The notes: generated from the sequence alone by a model not told the origin. A stretch of 64,000 nucleotides of DNA from CAYUWG01 sp964448285 (GCA_964448285.1 CAYUWG010000001.1:1-64000), one strand, 5' to 3'; positions 27,452-36,169 are shown, counted from the first letter of the stretch. Numbers and translations: made by a program.

Positions 27452-28117
27452 CTACCACGTCTCAAGCACATGTCGCTGCCAGAGCTTGATGCCGTAATCG
27501 AGAAACTCGCGCGGGCCGTTCATGAAGGCATAATCCATCGTGTAGTTTCCTCCCTGCATTTCGCCGTTGCCGAGATCGACTTTCGATTGGCCGTACATCG
27601 TGTATTCCGTTTTTCCTTCATACATGATCAGCTTCAGGTCGCCCGGACTTACGTCGCTCGTGCAGTGCTTCACGTAGATGAACCAGACTTCCGCAACTCC
27701 ATCGTTATCAAGATCTGTGACGCTGAGCGAGCCTTCACGAAATCGCGCGAGGATATCGAACGGACAGTCGCGTACGTCATCGTCGATCGTCCAGTACGCG
27801 ACGTAGCTATCGCCTGCTTTCAGAAGATGCTGTGCGCGTAACTCTGCGCTTTGCGTCTCTCCGAATTCATCACTCTCTTCGCCTGCGATTCCTCCGGTTT
27901 CCGACAGGATGACGACGTGCTCTCCCGAACCGTCCTGCCATTTGATTCCCTGTGCAAATCTTCCTTTCAACTCCGCATCCGGCGGCACGTCGGCTTCCGT
28001 GATTCCGGCAGGCAGTGTGACGACAAGCGTTTCACCAGTGCGCTCTTCCGGCTGCTTGCATCCGGATCCGATAGACGCAACGAGAAAGACAACAGAAAGT
28101 ACCGCGCGTGCTGACAT
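27452..28117 (-). CDS. Lipoprotein, M949_RS01915-like
   Basis: A 221-residue exported lipoprotein with lipobox 'SIGSGC' at Cys ~20. The mature part has a calcium-loop-like segment 'VTDLDNDGVAEVWFIYV' and ends 'FLDYGIKLWQRHVLETW'. It resembles proteins annotated as M949_RS01915-family surface polysaccharide-associated proteins in Bacteroidota, but I place it there from memory of the pattern only. It stands alone, next to the restriction gene on the same strand, and appears unrelated to it. Confidence 0.65.
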   Translation of the reverse strand: MSARAVLSVVFLVASIGSGCKQPEERTGETLVVTLPAGITEADVPPDAELKGRFAQGIKWQDGSGEHVVILSETGGIAGEESDEFGETQSAELRAQHLLKAGDSYVAYWTIDDDVRDCPFDILARFREGSLSVTDLDNDGVAEVWFIYVKHCTSDVSPGDLKLIMYEGKTEYTMYGQSKVDLGNGEMQGGNYTMDYAFMNGPREFLDYGIKLWQRHVLETW

Positions 28118-28300
28118 GAGTTCTCCGCATGTTCTTGTTTGAAATCATTCCAACGGGAATATATCCTTTGCGACCCTCTTTCAGCGCATGATGAATCACT
28201 CGATACTTTCTCTGAATCGCACTCCGTTGCATTTGTCTCCCTTCAACGGAAGGAGTAGTTTTACATCGCCTTACTTGTGACCGAATAACTCAGAGATATC

Positions 28301-28882
28301 ATGCAATCACTTCTTACCATCGACAAGGTTTTCTCTCTTCCAAAGCAGCGCGCGCTTTCAACGTCCGTGTGGATCGGTTCCTTCGCGCTTCTCACCGCGG
28401 TCGGTGCGCAGATCATCATCCCGATCCTGCCGGTTCCGTTCACGCTTCAGACGTTCTTCGTACTTCTTTCGGGAGCGCTGTTGGGTGCGCGAAAAGGTGC
28501 AGCGGCGCAGCTCACGTACCTTACGCTCGGTGCGATCGGTTTACCCGTGTTTGCCGGATTCAGCGGTTCAATCCTGCGCTTCATCGGCCCGACCGGCGGC
28601 TACCTCATCGCGTTTCCCGTTGCCGCATTCATTACCGGCTATCTCATGCATGAAGCTCGCATCCTGCGTGCATTACCGATCTTCGTGCGTGCTTCAGTCG
28701 CGATGGTCGCGGCGATGCTTTGCGTGTTTGCTTTCGGCGTCGTTCACCTGAACGTGATGGTTTTCCAGAACTGGAACATGAGCCTCTCCGCCGGATTCCT
28801 CTCGCTGCAGGTTTGGGATGCGGTGAAGATTCTCGCTGCTGCGGGAATCGCATCCGAAGTCGGCAAGCGATTCCTTCGTTGA
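28301..28882 (+). CDS. bioY: Biotin transporter BioY
   Basis: Substrate-binding membrane subunit of an ECF-type biotin importer. The 193-residue protein has about six helices and the BioY signature segments 'AQIIIPILPVPFTLQTFFVL', 'GALLGARKGAAAQLTYLTLG', 'GLPVFAGFSG' and 'GPTGGYLIAFP'. No ECF ATPase or EcfT gene is adjacent, so it either uses a shared energising module or works alone as reported for some BioY proteins. I see no BirA operator upstream. queE starts only two bases after its stop codon. Confidence 0.93.
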   Translation: MQSLLTIDKVFSLPKQRALSTSVWIGSFALLTAVGAQIIIPILPVPFTLQTFFVLLSGALLGARKGAAAQLTYLTLGAIGLPVFAGFSGSILRFIGPTGGYLIAFPVAAFITGYLMHEARILRALPIFVRASVAMVAAMLCVFAFGVVHLNVMVFQNWNMSLSAGFLSLQVWDAVKILAAAGIASEVGKRFLR

Positions 28883-28883
28883 C

Positions 28884-29540
28884 ATGAGCACGCTGAAGCT
28901 CAGCGAAATTTTTTTCAGCATTCAGGGTGAGGGCAGTCGAGCAGGACTGCCCTGCGTTTTTATTCGCCTGCACGGATGCGGCTTGCGATGCTCGTGGTGC
29001 GATACGCCCTATGCACTCGACCACCGCACAGGCGGAGAAGCGTTGACCGCGGATGAAATCGTCAGAAAGATTTCCGGCTACCGATGCAATTTCGTCGAGC
29101 TTACCGGCGGAGAGCCACTCGAACAAGACGATTGCTTTCCGTTCATCACGCGGCTGTGCGACGAAGGCTACGAGGTTGCCGTTGAGACAGGCGGCCACGT
29201 CGATATCAGCCGCGTCGATTCGCGCGCGATCGTGATCATGGATGTGAAATGCCCCGGCTCAGGGATGGAAAAAAAGAATCGCTGGGAGAACATCGAATAC
29301 CTCAAGCCGACGGATGAGCTGAAGTTCGTGATCAACGACCGCGAGGATTACGAATGGTCACGCAACGTCCTCCTGACGAGAAAGCTGAAGAAGCGCTGCA
29401 AAGAAATTCTCTTCTCCCCGGTGTTCGACGTCATGGATGCGCGCGAGCTTTCCGCGTGGATTCTCGAAGACGGTCTTCCGGTGCGCCTGCAATTGCAGTT
29501 GCACAAATTCATCTGGGAGCCGGACATGCGCGGCGTGTAA
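28884..29540 (+). CDS. queE: 7-carboxy-7-deazaguanine synthase
   Basis: Radical SAM enzyme that converts 6-carboxytetrahydropterin to 7-carboxy-7-deazaguanine on the way to queuosine and other 7-deazaguanines. The 218-residue protein begins 'KLSEIFFSIQGEGSRAGLPC', typical of QueE, and its iron-sulfur cluster Cys residues are in 'RLHGCGLRCSWCDTPYA'. 'FVELTGGEPL' and 'VAVETGGH' are the SAM and substrate strands. No other queuosine gene is nearby. It is likely co-transcribed with bioY and converges on the next gene. Confidence 0.94.
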   Translation: MSTLKLSEIFFSIQGEGSRAGLPCVFIRLHGCGLRCSWCDTPYALDHRTGGEALTADEIVRKISGYRCNFVELTGGEPLEQDDCFPFITRLCDEGYEVAVETGGHVDISRVDSRAIVIMDVKCPGSGMEKKNRWENIEYLKPTDELKFVINDREDYEWSRNVLLTRKLKKRCKEILFSPVFDVMDARELSAWILEDGLPVRLQLQLHKFIWEPDMRGV

Positions 29541-29545
29541 GTGCG

Positions 29546-30052
29546 CTACACCGTTTGCCTTCGTATCATCCCGTCTAACTTCTTGTAATCGATCACGCCC
29601 TTGTTCGCCTTCAGGTGACGAAGAATCGCAAGGCCGCGTGCGATGCGCTTCTCCGTGCTCTTCACGGAATCGACGATGTAGAGTAACGTGCGCTGCTTTC
29701 CCGGCGTCAATGCGTCGAACCACTTCTTCCCTTCTGCATCCTGCAGCAGAAGCTCCTCGAATTCTTCAGGCAACGGAAGACCGAACGCACTCTCGTCCGG
29801 ATGAATCACGACGTGTATTTCTTCGCCGAACTCCACCTTGAGTTTTCTCACGAGCGTCTTGTTGACGCGAATAACCCACAGGCCTCTTCGATACGGAAGG
29901 ATCGCTGTTTGAAAACGTGTCGAACCGTTCAGCGAGCAGACGATGCGCCGCGATTCGACGTCGGGAAAATGCTTTGCCACGGAATCGGGAACGCGGACGT
30001 GCGCGTTCCAGAGCTTGTTGTCCGACCGTTCGAGTGTTGCATTGAACTCCAT
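29546..30052 (-). CDS. DUF1905/YdeI-family (OmpD-associated-like) protein
   Basis: A cytoplasmic protein of about 168 residues with two parts. The first (1-~85) looks like a DUF1905 beta-barrel ('FNATLERSDNKLWNAHVRVP', then 'VCSLNG'). The second looks like the YdeI/OmpD-associated helical region ('WFDALTPGKQRTLLYIVDSVKSTEKRIARGLAIL' as a whole), often annotated as a bacteriocin-protection-like domain. Its function is not known. The frame continues upstream to 30166, but the ATG at 30052 begins the conserved domain. It lies about 50 bases after the metallophosphoesterase gene. Confidence 0.75.
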   Translation of the reverse strand: MEFNATLERSDNKLWNAHVRVPDSVAKHFPDVESRRIVCSLNGSTRFQTAILPYRRGLWVIRVNKTLVRKLKVEFGEEIHVVIHPDESAFGLPLPEEFEELLLQDAEGKKWFDALTPGKQRTLLYIVDSVKSTEKRIARGLAILRHLKANKGVIDYKKLDGMIRRQTV

Positions 30053-30099
30053 CGAATCCGGCTGCGACTTGCTCACGATCGGCGTCCTCGAACCTTGGG

Positions 30100-31341
30100 C
30101 TATGCGCTTTTCTTCAAGACGTAAAGCGGTATTTCCGCAGGACATCCGAGTCGGTACGGAAACCAATGTCCCGCACCGGCGGAGGTGTAGAGTTTCGACT
30201 CGCCTTTTTCATACAAACCCCACATGTACTTGTGCGGGGCGAAGTGCTCCATCATGCTGCGACCGTTGAACCCGATCTGGCCTCCGTGCGTGTGGCCTGC
30301 AAGCGTCAGGTCGATGCCCATGCGCGCGGCATAATCGAATCCCTCGGGACGATGACTCATGAGGATGATGAATGCGTCGGTATGCGCGTTGCGAATCGAC
30401 GCTTCGATCGTGTCGGTGAAGAATGAATCCGTTGCGCGCTTGAGCGTCCGCGGATCGTCGGCGCCGGCGATGAAGAGTTCGCTTCCTCCGATGTCGAGCG
30501 CAACTCCTTCATCGAGCAACAGCGGAATCGGACCGCGTTCATACGCGCGTCGAATTTCCGCGATGCCCCGGAAGTACTCATGGTTGCCGATGGAAGCGAA
30601 GGTTCCGTAGCGCGAAGGGATTTGACGGGCGATGTTCAACGCATCGAAGTACGTGCCGACGTCGTCGGAAAAATCGCCGGTGATGAGAACGAGATCGGGT
30701 TTCGTTTCTGCGGAGCGCTCGACCATTCGCTCAAGCTCGGGCAGCCGGAGAAACAAGCCGATGTGCACGTCGCTGATGTGCAGGACGCGCAAGCCTTCCA
30801 GCGCCAGCGGAAGTTTCGGAAAGGCGAGCGGGACAACGGGCATGAGCGGTTCCTTGAACGACTCCGTTACGCCCTTCGCGCCGCCGATCACTGCAAGCAC
30901 AGGAAATACCGCCGCCGAAGTCTTCAGCACTTTGCGCCGCTCAGCGAGTGTCGGTTCATCCGAACGGAGACGCGCATGCTTCCGTTTTCGAAACTTGTAC
31001 AGGACGTTGTCTGCGATGTGAAATACGCCCGACGCAGGAAGTGACAGCATGAGTGCAAGCCCGGTGACCAGCGTTGCCGCCGCTCCATACGCCCCGATCG
31101 CTTCCATGAGGTCCGCTTCCGTTGCGATACCCAACGCCCAAAGCGCAAGCGAAATGACTCCGGTCACGGGGACGCCAAACGCGGCAAGACGCACCCAGCG
31201 ATGTTTCCACCAATCCGCGTGGAGCTTCTTCAGCAGGAGAATCTCGACGGCACTGAGAATGCCGATGGCGACGATACTGAAGAAGACCGGGAAGAATTCT
31301 TTCACACCTGCAAAGTAGAAGTGCGACGGGTATCGCTCCAA
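30100..31341 (-). CDS. Membrane-anchored metallophosphoesterase (YkuE-like)
   Basis: A calcineurin-like phosphoesterase of 413 residues. The first ~150 residues contain about four membrane helices; the rest is the metal-dependent domain with all signature blocks: 'HISDVHIG', 'LITGDFSDD', 'ASIGNHEYF', 'MSHRPEGFD' and 'LAGHTHGGQ'. The order and spacing resemble the YkuE/YaeI group, some of which hydrolyse UDP-diacylglucosamine-like lipids, but the substrate here is unknown. No close partner gene is evident. Confidence 0.88.
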   Translation of the reverse strand: MERYPSHFYFAGVKEFFPVFFSIVAIGILSAVEILLLKKLHADWWKHRWVRLAAFGVPVTGVISLALWALGIATEADLMEAIGAYGAAATLVTGLALMLSLPASGVFHIADNVLYKFRKRKHARLRSDEPTLAERRKVLKTSAAVFPVLAVIGGAKGVTESFKEPLMPVVPLAFPKLPLALEGLRVLHISDVHIGLFLRLPELERMVERSAETKPDLVLITGDFSDDVGTYFDALNIARQIPSRYGTFASIGNHEYFRGIAEIRRAYERGPIPLLLDEGVALDIGGSELFIAGADDPRTLKRATDSFFTDTIEASIRNAHTDAFIILMSHRPEGFDYAARMGIDLTLAGHTHGGQIGFNGRSMMEHFAPHKYMWGLYEKGESKLYTSAGAGHWFPYRLGCPAEIPLYVLKKSA

Positions 31342-31400
31342 GAAGGGAAAGATTTCTCCCTTCTCATTTCGTCATGCTGAAGCTGTTCGCGTCCTGTGGA

Positions 31401-31919
31401 TTACAGGTATCGCGCAGTCGCCATCATGATCACGGTAATGCCGAGCAGGTGCGCTATGGCGACCGTGACCTTCCCGACCTTCGCGCGCATCGCACCGATC
31501 TGTTCCATCTGTTCGGGCGTCGGCGGGGCGCCTGATGCCGCAATCGCTTTCCCCATCGCCGCCATCTTCTTGATCGTCGGAAGGTTGATCGAGATGCCCA
31601 ACAGGTATCCGATGATCGTGGTCGTCATTCCGGTACTGATGGCAATCCCGAAACGCGATCCCATCCAGTATGCATCAAAGCCGTTGGAGAGATGCCACAT
31701 AAGGATCAAACCAGAAATTATCGTCGTGAGGGCAAGGACGTTCATGACGTTCGGTAAATTGCGCGTCGCCGAGAGCACTTGCATGAACTTCCCTCCTTCC
31801 GGTCCGGCAGCTTTTACCGCGGGAAGAATGAACACGGCTAAGTACATGATGCTGCCGGCCCAAAACACTCCGGCGCCGATGTGGAGAAAACGAAAAATGA
31901 CTACTAACCACTGATCCAT
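31401..31919 (-). CDS. CopD/DUF2269-like four-helix membrane protein
   Basis: An inner-membrane protein of 172 residues with four hydrophobic helices. The N-terminus 'WLVVIFRFLHIGAGVFWAGS' has the His-containing helix that is typical of the CopD/DUF2269 superfamily, where such His residues may bind haem or copper. Later helices are 'LALTTIISGLILMWHL', 'MTTTIIGYLLGISI' and 'TVAIAHLLGITVIMMA'. The role cannot be read from sequence. It stands alone between the phosphoesterase and the propeller protein. Confidence 0.7.
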   Translation of the reverse strand: MDQWLVVIFRFLHIGAGVFWAGSIMYLAVFILPAVKAAGPEGGKFMQVLSATRNLPNVMNVLALTTIISGLILMWHLSNGFDAYWMGSRFGIAISTGMTTTIIGYLLGISINLPTIKKMAAMGKAIAASGAPPTPEQMEQIGAMRAKVGKVTVAIAHLLGITVIMMATARYL

Positions 31920-32034
31920 GACAACCTCCGATTGTTGAAAGGGTTTATTCGTGAGGATCCTCCGATCCGGCGCAAAGATACCACCGCACCCGAAAAGAAC
32001 CGTGCGGACGACCTCCCTTCACACATGCGAAACG

Positions 32035-33744
32035 CTACGGCACGTACATGCGACGGATGTATCCGGCCCAGTTCCAGTAGAGGTAATTCCGTTTATCCAC
32101 GAAGAGGTTATTCCCAACGGTTGGAAGTTTGGTGAGAATACGATAATCGTTTTGGTCGAAGCTTCGAACCGCGATATAAGAGTTGTGGGGAGGTGAGAAT
32201 TCGTCGGCGACAAAAAGGAACATCCTTTTGCCGCCCAACGCCTCGGTCGCTTCGATTACCAACAACCGACCTATTCCCGGAACGTGTGCCTCGTGTTCGA
32301 ACCATGAAATGCCGCCGTCCGTCGTTTCCGCTAAACTATACCAGGCAGCGAATGCGTGATATTTATTATCAGCATCGAATACCGATGGGTATATTCTATT
32401 CTGTTCGATATTTCTTCGGGCACTGTCTCCATAATTTTCATATACGGTGAGCATCGAATGTATATCAACTGCGGAAGTGCCCAACTCCCAAACCTCCCCT
32501 TCCCAGTGAGTATTCCACTTCAAGTGCCCATGACCCGATATAACTCCTCTGCTTCCGCGATGCTTTTTCCAGGTGCGGCCGCTGTCCAACGATCGGTACA
32601 GCGCAGCATAGAAGTATTGCGCAAGAACGACGTTCTTCTTGTGCGGTGATCTCTTTATCAGTGTGATAAAGTTATGCTCTATGTTGGGATCCATCGTATC
32701 CGTAATCCCACTGTCCGAGCGGAGCCACGTTTGACCGGCGTCAGTGCTTCGCCAAACTGCGATCATGCTATCGAGATTTCCCGTAACCCTACGTCCGTAG
32801 TATGCGACGAGAATATGATCACCGCTTGCGTCAACGTCCACGACGCCCCATCCCATCTTCGGCGACGTGTCCGCCAATCCCAGGTACTGCCACGGTGTGA
32901 GCTTCTCGATGTCCCTTCTCCAAAGACCGTATTGCCCAGAGCAAACATACAAATAGGGGTCATCGAGAAAGAGGCTTCGAACACCCTTGGAAGGATATTC
33001 AAGGTCCTCCCAGCCGCCGTAGTTGACGGTTGCCGTTATGCTCGTATCGCGCCCGATGGAGTAAGGAAACGTTTGAGAGGTAATCCGTGGCATCGCAACC
33101 GTCGTATCCCGCACCTCGATGAGAACTTGCTGTGCCGCGCTTTCTTTGCTCAATATCACGACGTCGCCTGTACGCGCCAGGCTTGTGCTCTGCTGAGTTC
33201 CGAGCGCTTTACCGGAAAAAAGAAGCCGTTTCGATGCAACGCCATCTCTCGTTCGGAGAATGCACAGGTAGGAGCCATGCGGAAGAAACTTGCCGGACTC
33301 GTTCCTGCCGTCCCATACCACCCGGTATGTCCCCGCTTCCACTTGCTCGCTAACCAGCGTGCGTACGTGCCGGCCAAGAAGATCATGCACGACGAGCGTC
33401 ACGGATTCCCGCTGAGGAATGGAGAACGTGATGGTCGTGGAGGATGAGAACGGATTCGGATAGTTTGGATGGAGCGCATACCCGCTTGCAGTTGAGGCGT
33501 GCTCTATGCTCGTAAGGAAAAACGAGAAGCGCCCCTCGGAGTCCGTGGTCGCGCGATAGACCTTCGTGCTGTCGTCCTGCATTCGAAGTTGAACGATGGC
33601 ATTGTGAACCGGGATGCTGTCGGTGGTAACCACGCGACCGTCGATGCGGGTTTGGGCTGTGGCCGCCAGCGCCAGCACGACAAGAAGAGTGGGGGTTATG
33701 ACGATCTGAGATTTCGGGAAACGGGGGAAGCGGCTATTCGACAT
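32035..33744 (-). CDS. Secreted beta-propeller protein with internal FlgD-like/type IX sorting-like module
   Basis: An exported protein of 569 residues. After a signal peptide (to ~31, 'ALAATAQ') come a carboxypeptidase-regulatory-like domain (~34-80) and a FlgD-like immunoglobulin module at 92-178 ('NYPNPFSSSTTITFSIP', then 'HDLLGRHVRTL' and 'GTYRVVWDGRNESG'). The remainder (~240-569) has BNR/sortilin-type repeats such as 'AVWRSTDAGQTWLRSDSG' and 'ALYRSLDSGRTWKKH'. In this group the YPNPF module normally sits at the extreme C-terminus as a secretion signal; here it is near the N-terminus. The start codon overlaps no other gene. Confidence 0.8.
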   Translation of the reverse strand: MSNSRFPRFPKSQIVITPTLLVVLALAATAQTRIDGRVVTTDSIPVHNAIVQLRMQDDSTKVYRATTDSEGRFSFFLTSIEHASTASGYALHPNYPNPFSSSTTITFSIPQRESVTLVVHDLLGRHVRTLVSEQVEAGTYRVVWDGRNESGKFLPHGSYLCILRTRDGVASKRLLFSGKALGTQQSTSLARTGDVVILSKESAAQQVLIEVRDTTVAMPRITSQTFPYSIGRDTSITATVNYGGWEDLEYPSKGVRSLFLDDPYLYVCSGQYGLWRRDIEKLTPWQYLGLADTSPKMGWGVVDVDASGDHILVAYYGRRVTGNLDSMIAVWRSTDAGQTWLRSDSGITDTMDPNIEHNFITLIKRSPHKKNVVLAQYFYAALYRSLDSGRTWKKHRGSRGVISGHGHLKWNTHWEGEVWELGTSAVDIHSMLTVYENYGDSARRNIEQNRIYPSVFDADNKYHAFAAWYSLAETTDGGISWFEHEAHVPGIGRLLVIEATEALGGKRMFLFVADEFSPPHNSYIAVRSFDQNDYRILTKLPTVGNNLFVDKRNYLYWNWAGYIRRMYVP

Positions 33745-34008
33745 TGGATGTCACTCCGGAACGTTTGCCTGAATCTCCGAAAAGACCGCGAAGAAAGCAA
33801 CCACCTTCTGAAGCTCCCCTGGCCTGCGCTCACTAACCGGAAACCACAGAGTTGACCGCGCATCACCAGCTTGGCGGCAGCCGATTGAAAGCAACGGCGG
33901 ATAACCGACACGCCACGCGATTATTTTCCGCAAGGGGCTTGCATTGAAAGCGACTCTTTCCGTAACGTTGTCGCAACGGATTGTTGAACTAAAGGAGTGG
34001 CCCGCACA

Positions 34009-34302
34009 ATGGCCGATAGATTTTTCGAAACAGTGAGGAAGGAGATGAGGCAGAAGAACCACAGCCATAAAACTATCAAAGCCTACCAGAGTTGCTTGAG
34101 AACTTTCGTACGGCACACCTTCGCCACGCGCTTACTTGAACACGGGATCGATCTTCGTTTCATTCAGGAATCCCTTGGGAACGCAAGTCCGAAAACGACG
34201 GAGATTTACTCGCGCGTTAGCAAAAGTCCCTCGGAAAGATCATCAGCCCCCTTGGATTCTGGGTTTCTTTCAAGTCAGAAAATAAACGAAGTACTTCGTT
34301 AA
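34009..34302 (+). pseudogene. Integron-type tyrosine recombinase with large internal deletion
   Basis: A 97-codon frame that joins two ends of a tyrosine recombinase. The first ~35 codons match the N-terminal SAM-like DNA-binding region ('KNHSHKTIKAYQSCLRTF'). They run directly into the C-terminal catalytic end ('RHTFATRLLEHGIDLRFIQE', then 'SPKTTEIYSRVSK' with the nucleophile Tyr, and 'SAPLDSGF' at the tail). About 200 residues in between, with the first catalytic Arg and Lys, are missing. The 'SPLD'-like tail is typical of the integron-integrase branch of XerC-like enzymes. AAAGGAG precedes the ATG. It cannot be an active enzyme. Confidence 0.8.
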
Positions 34303-34341
34303 GCATGCCAAATCAGGAGGATAAACGAAGTGGTTCGTGAA
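34283..34341 (+). repeat. Two near-palindromic direct repeats downstream of the recombinase
   Basis: TAAACGAAGTACTTCGTTAA (34283-34302) and TAAACGAAGTGGTTCGTGAA (34322-34341) share 16 of 20 bases and repeat every 39 bases. The first contains the perfect 14-base palindrome ACGAAGTACTTCGT. Their place between the recombinase relic and the first cassette boundary fits recombinase-binding repeats of an attI site. Confidence 0.55.
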
Positions 34342-34348
34342 TACAGGA

Positions 34349-34356
34349 GTTAGCGG
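34349..34356 (+). promoter_or_regulatory. Integron core recombination site (attI/attC R' box)
   Basis: GTTAGCGG begins with the GTT at which integron integrases cut (between G and TT). It is the exact 8-base reverse complement of CCGCTAAC at 36001-36008, the inner end of the attC site of the same cassette. That complementarity is expected when a cassette has closed into a circle and then inserted. Confidence 0.65.
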
Positions 34357-36127
34357 TCATCCTATGGCGACAGTGCAACACCGACTGACAGTGCAAATAA
34401 TAAACAGTTATGACATTACCTGAGAAACATTTTAAAAAGACGGCAGCTTTGCTCAGGGCAATTAACAAGGACGACATTGCTCATTGGTTTCTTAACGAAG
34501 GGTATTATCCCGAACAATATGTTTTACCACCTTCTTTCAAAGTTTCAAACTTTACACTAAAGACTAAACCATACAATCAGGACATCAAGAACCTTGCAAG
34601 AAGAAACCTTGTTTCTATTTCTTATCCCAAGTCGTTACTGACTTCAAGAGTTTTCGGCATACAGCATCCATTCAACTACCACGACATTGTTTTTCACATG
34701 ATTGCTGATTGGGACACAATTGTTGACCACCTCTTTCACAATGACCTTAAAATTTTCTCTTACAGCTTCCCAATTCCTGTAAACGCAAGAGAGGAAGGTA
34801 AGTTAAGTCCGTTGCGTTCGGGACGGATGATTTATGAGTGGTTAGAAATGGCGGAAAAGGACATGGTTGCAGAAGCTCACAAATTCAAACTAATCATTCG
34901 TGCCGACATCACAAACTTCTACAATTCAATTTATACTCATAGCATCGGTTGGGCATTAGCTGGACGAGACGAAGCGTTTGATGACAAGGAATTTATATTA
35001 ACAGGAAATAAAATTGACCGCTTAGTTCAATATGCAAACGATGCGAGGACAAATGGTGTTCCTGTTGGTTCGGCTCTAAGCGACCTAATCGCAGAAATTG
35101 TTTTAGCAACAATTGATCTTAAAGTTTCAAAGAAACTGAAAGGGATAGAGTTTCTTGGTAGCCGTTTCAAAGACGATTACAGAATACTTTGCAACTCCGA
35201 AGACGATGCTAAAATCATCTTGAAAGAACTTGCTGACGAATTGGTAAATTTTAATCTGCTAATCAACGAACATAAAACAAAAGTGCTGACACTTCCAGAA
35301 GGTTTGTATAGACAACATGATAGAGATTATCATTCGTATTCTTTGAGAAATGTCTCATCAATACCTTTTAAGACATTTGAGCAGACACTTCTAAAAGCAT
35401 TAGACATACACAGGTTACATTCTGGAACAAGCATACTTGAAAAGTTTTTTTCCGAATTGTTTAATGACGACCACCAATTAAAAATTGAATTCTCCAATGA
35501 AATAAAATTCAAGAAAAAACAAATTCTAAAGACGTTCAGTTTGCTCATGTTGCTAAAAAGAGAATCTGAAAAGGTTCTTTGTCAGGTGTTGGCAATATGT
35601 GAAGCCATCTATGACAAATACAAACTGCAATACGAACTCAAAGAAAATCTAAGAGAGTTGGTGGAAGCCGAAATTAAAAACGCATCAAGTAAAAAATCTG
35701 TTTTTGAATTGGCTTGGTTAGTTTTCTACTCACGATATATCGGTTTAGGAATTAAAAGTTTTGCCCAGCTAATTCATGAAGACCTTTTGGAAAACTCATT
35801 CCTGAAATCAATAGTAACAAGTCAACAGAAGTTCTTCAGCGACTCAGAAATTGACTTATTCCGAAAGCCAAAAGATTGTAGGGATATTAAATTAGCTAAA
35901 CGACTTGCTGTATTTTACAGGACAAAAGAATAGTAATATGAAACTCATCAAGTTCACTGCAAACATTGCGGACACCGTTTCGTGGACAGAGAAGCACGAA
36001 CCGCTAACATGGGCCTAGCGAAAGTGGCGGTTCAGTGGTTAATTGAACATTTGTGCTTCGTACTAAGTGCTGTGCTGGCAGACAGTTTTGTGCTTCGTAT
36101 TCGCCACCTTCGTCAAGCCCCGAACCG
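34350..36127 (+). mobile_element. Integron gene cassette carrying a reverse transcriptase
   Basis: The element runs from the TT of the core site GTTAGCGG to the G of the GTTATGT box. It holds one gene in the plus orientation, followed by a 133-base attC site, the standard plan of an integron cassette. Its strong AT-richness against its surroundings also supports recent arrival. Confidence 0.65.
34410..35933 (+). CDS. Reverse transcriptase of the Abi/DRT (unknown-group) antiviral type
   Basis: A 507-residue protein with the reverse-transcriptase palm. Motif A is 'RADITNFYNSIYTHSIGWAL' (metal-binding D166), motif B 'NGVPVGSALSD' (~215-225), and motif C 'FKDDYRIL' (D255-D256), where the usual YxDD is FKDD. 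The 'DDYRI' form and the ~240-residue helical C-terminus without a maturase, nitrilase or protease domain resemble the abortive-infection and DRT families of phage-defence enzymes rather than group II introns or retrons. No non-coding RNA is recognised beside it. The ATG is part of a GTTATGA. The exact class is not settled by reading alone. Confidence 0.82.
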   Translation: MTLPEKHFKKTAALLRAINKDDIAHWFLNEGYYPEQYVLPPSFKVSNFTLKTKPYNQDIKNLARRNLVSISYPKSLLTSRVFGIQHPFNYHDIVFHMIADWDTIVDHLFHNDLKIFSYSFPIPVNAREEGKLSPLRSGRMIYEWLEMAEKDMVAEAHKFKLIIRADITNFYNSIYTHSIGWALAGRDEAFDDKEFILTGNKIDRLVQYANDARTNGVPVGSALSDLIAEIVLATIDLKVSKKLKGIEFLGSRFKDDYRILCNSEDDAKIILKELADELVNFNLLINEHKTKVLTLPEGLYRQHDRDYHSYSLRNVSSIPFKTFEQTLLKALDIHRLHSGTSILEKFFSELFNDDHQLKIEFSNEIKFKKKQILKTFSLLMLLKRESEKVLCQVLAICEAIYDKYKLQYELKENLRELVEAEIKNASSKKSVFELAWLVFYSRYIGLGIKSFAQLIHEDLLENSFLKSIVTSQQKFFSDSEIDLFRKPKDCRDIKLAKRLAVFYRTKE

Positions 36128-36133
36128 TTATGT
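36001..36133 (+). repeat. attC recombination site
   Basis: CCGCTAAC (36001-36008) and GTTATGT (36127-36133) are the outer boxes; TAAC pairs with GTTA. Inside, GGGC pairs with GCCC, and after a small bulge CGAAAGTGGCG pairs with CGCCACCTTCG (10 of 11). The unequal spacers between outer and inner boxes and the ~70-base terminal loop copy the folded architecture of long attC sites. Confidence 0.65.
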
Positions 36134-36169
36134 GAAATAAGCTACAGAGATAATCATAGGAGGAAGGAC

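Noticed and set aside
28118..28300. Possible biotin-responsive operator upstream of bioY
   Set aside because: No BirA-like inverted repeat could be found by eye.
32093..32101. TTATCCACG resembling a DnaA box
   Set aside because: Single copy inside the 3' end of a coding gene, not in an AT-rich intergenic cluster.
34283..34341. Two repeats considered as a CRISPR start
   Set aside because: Only two copies with imperfect match and no further spacers or cas genes; they fit recombinase-binding repeats better.
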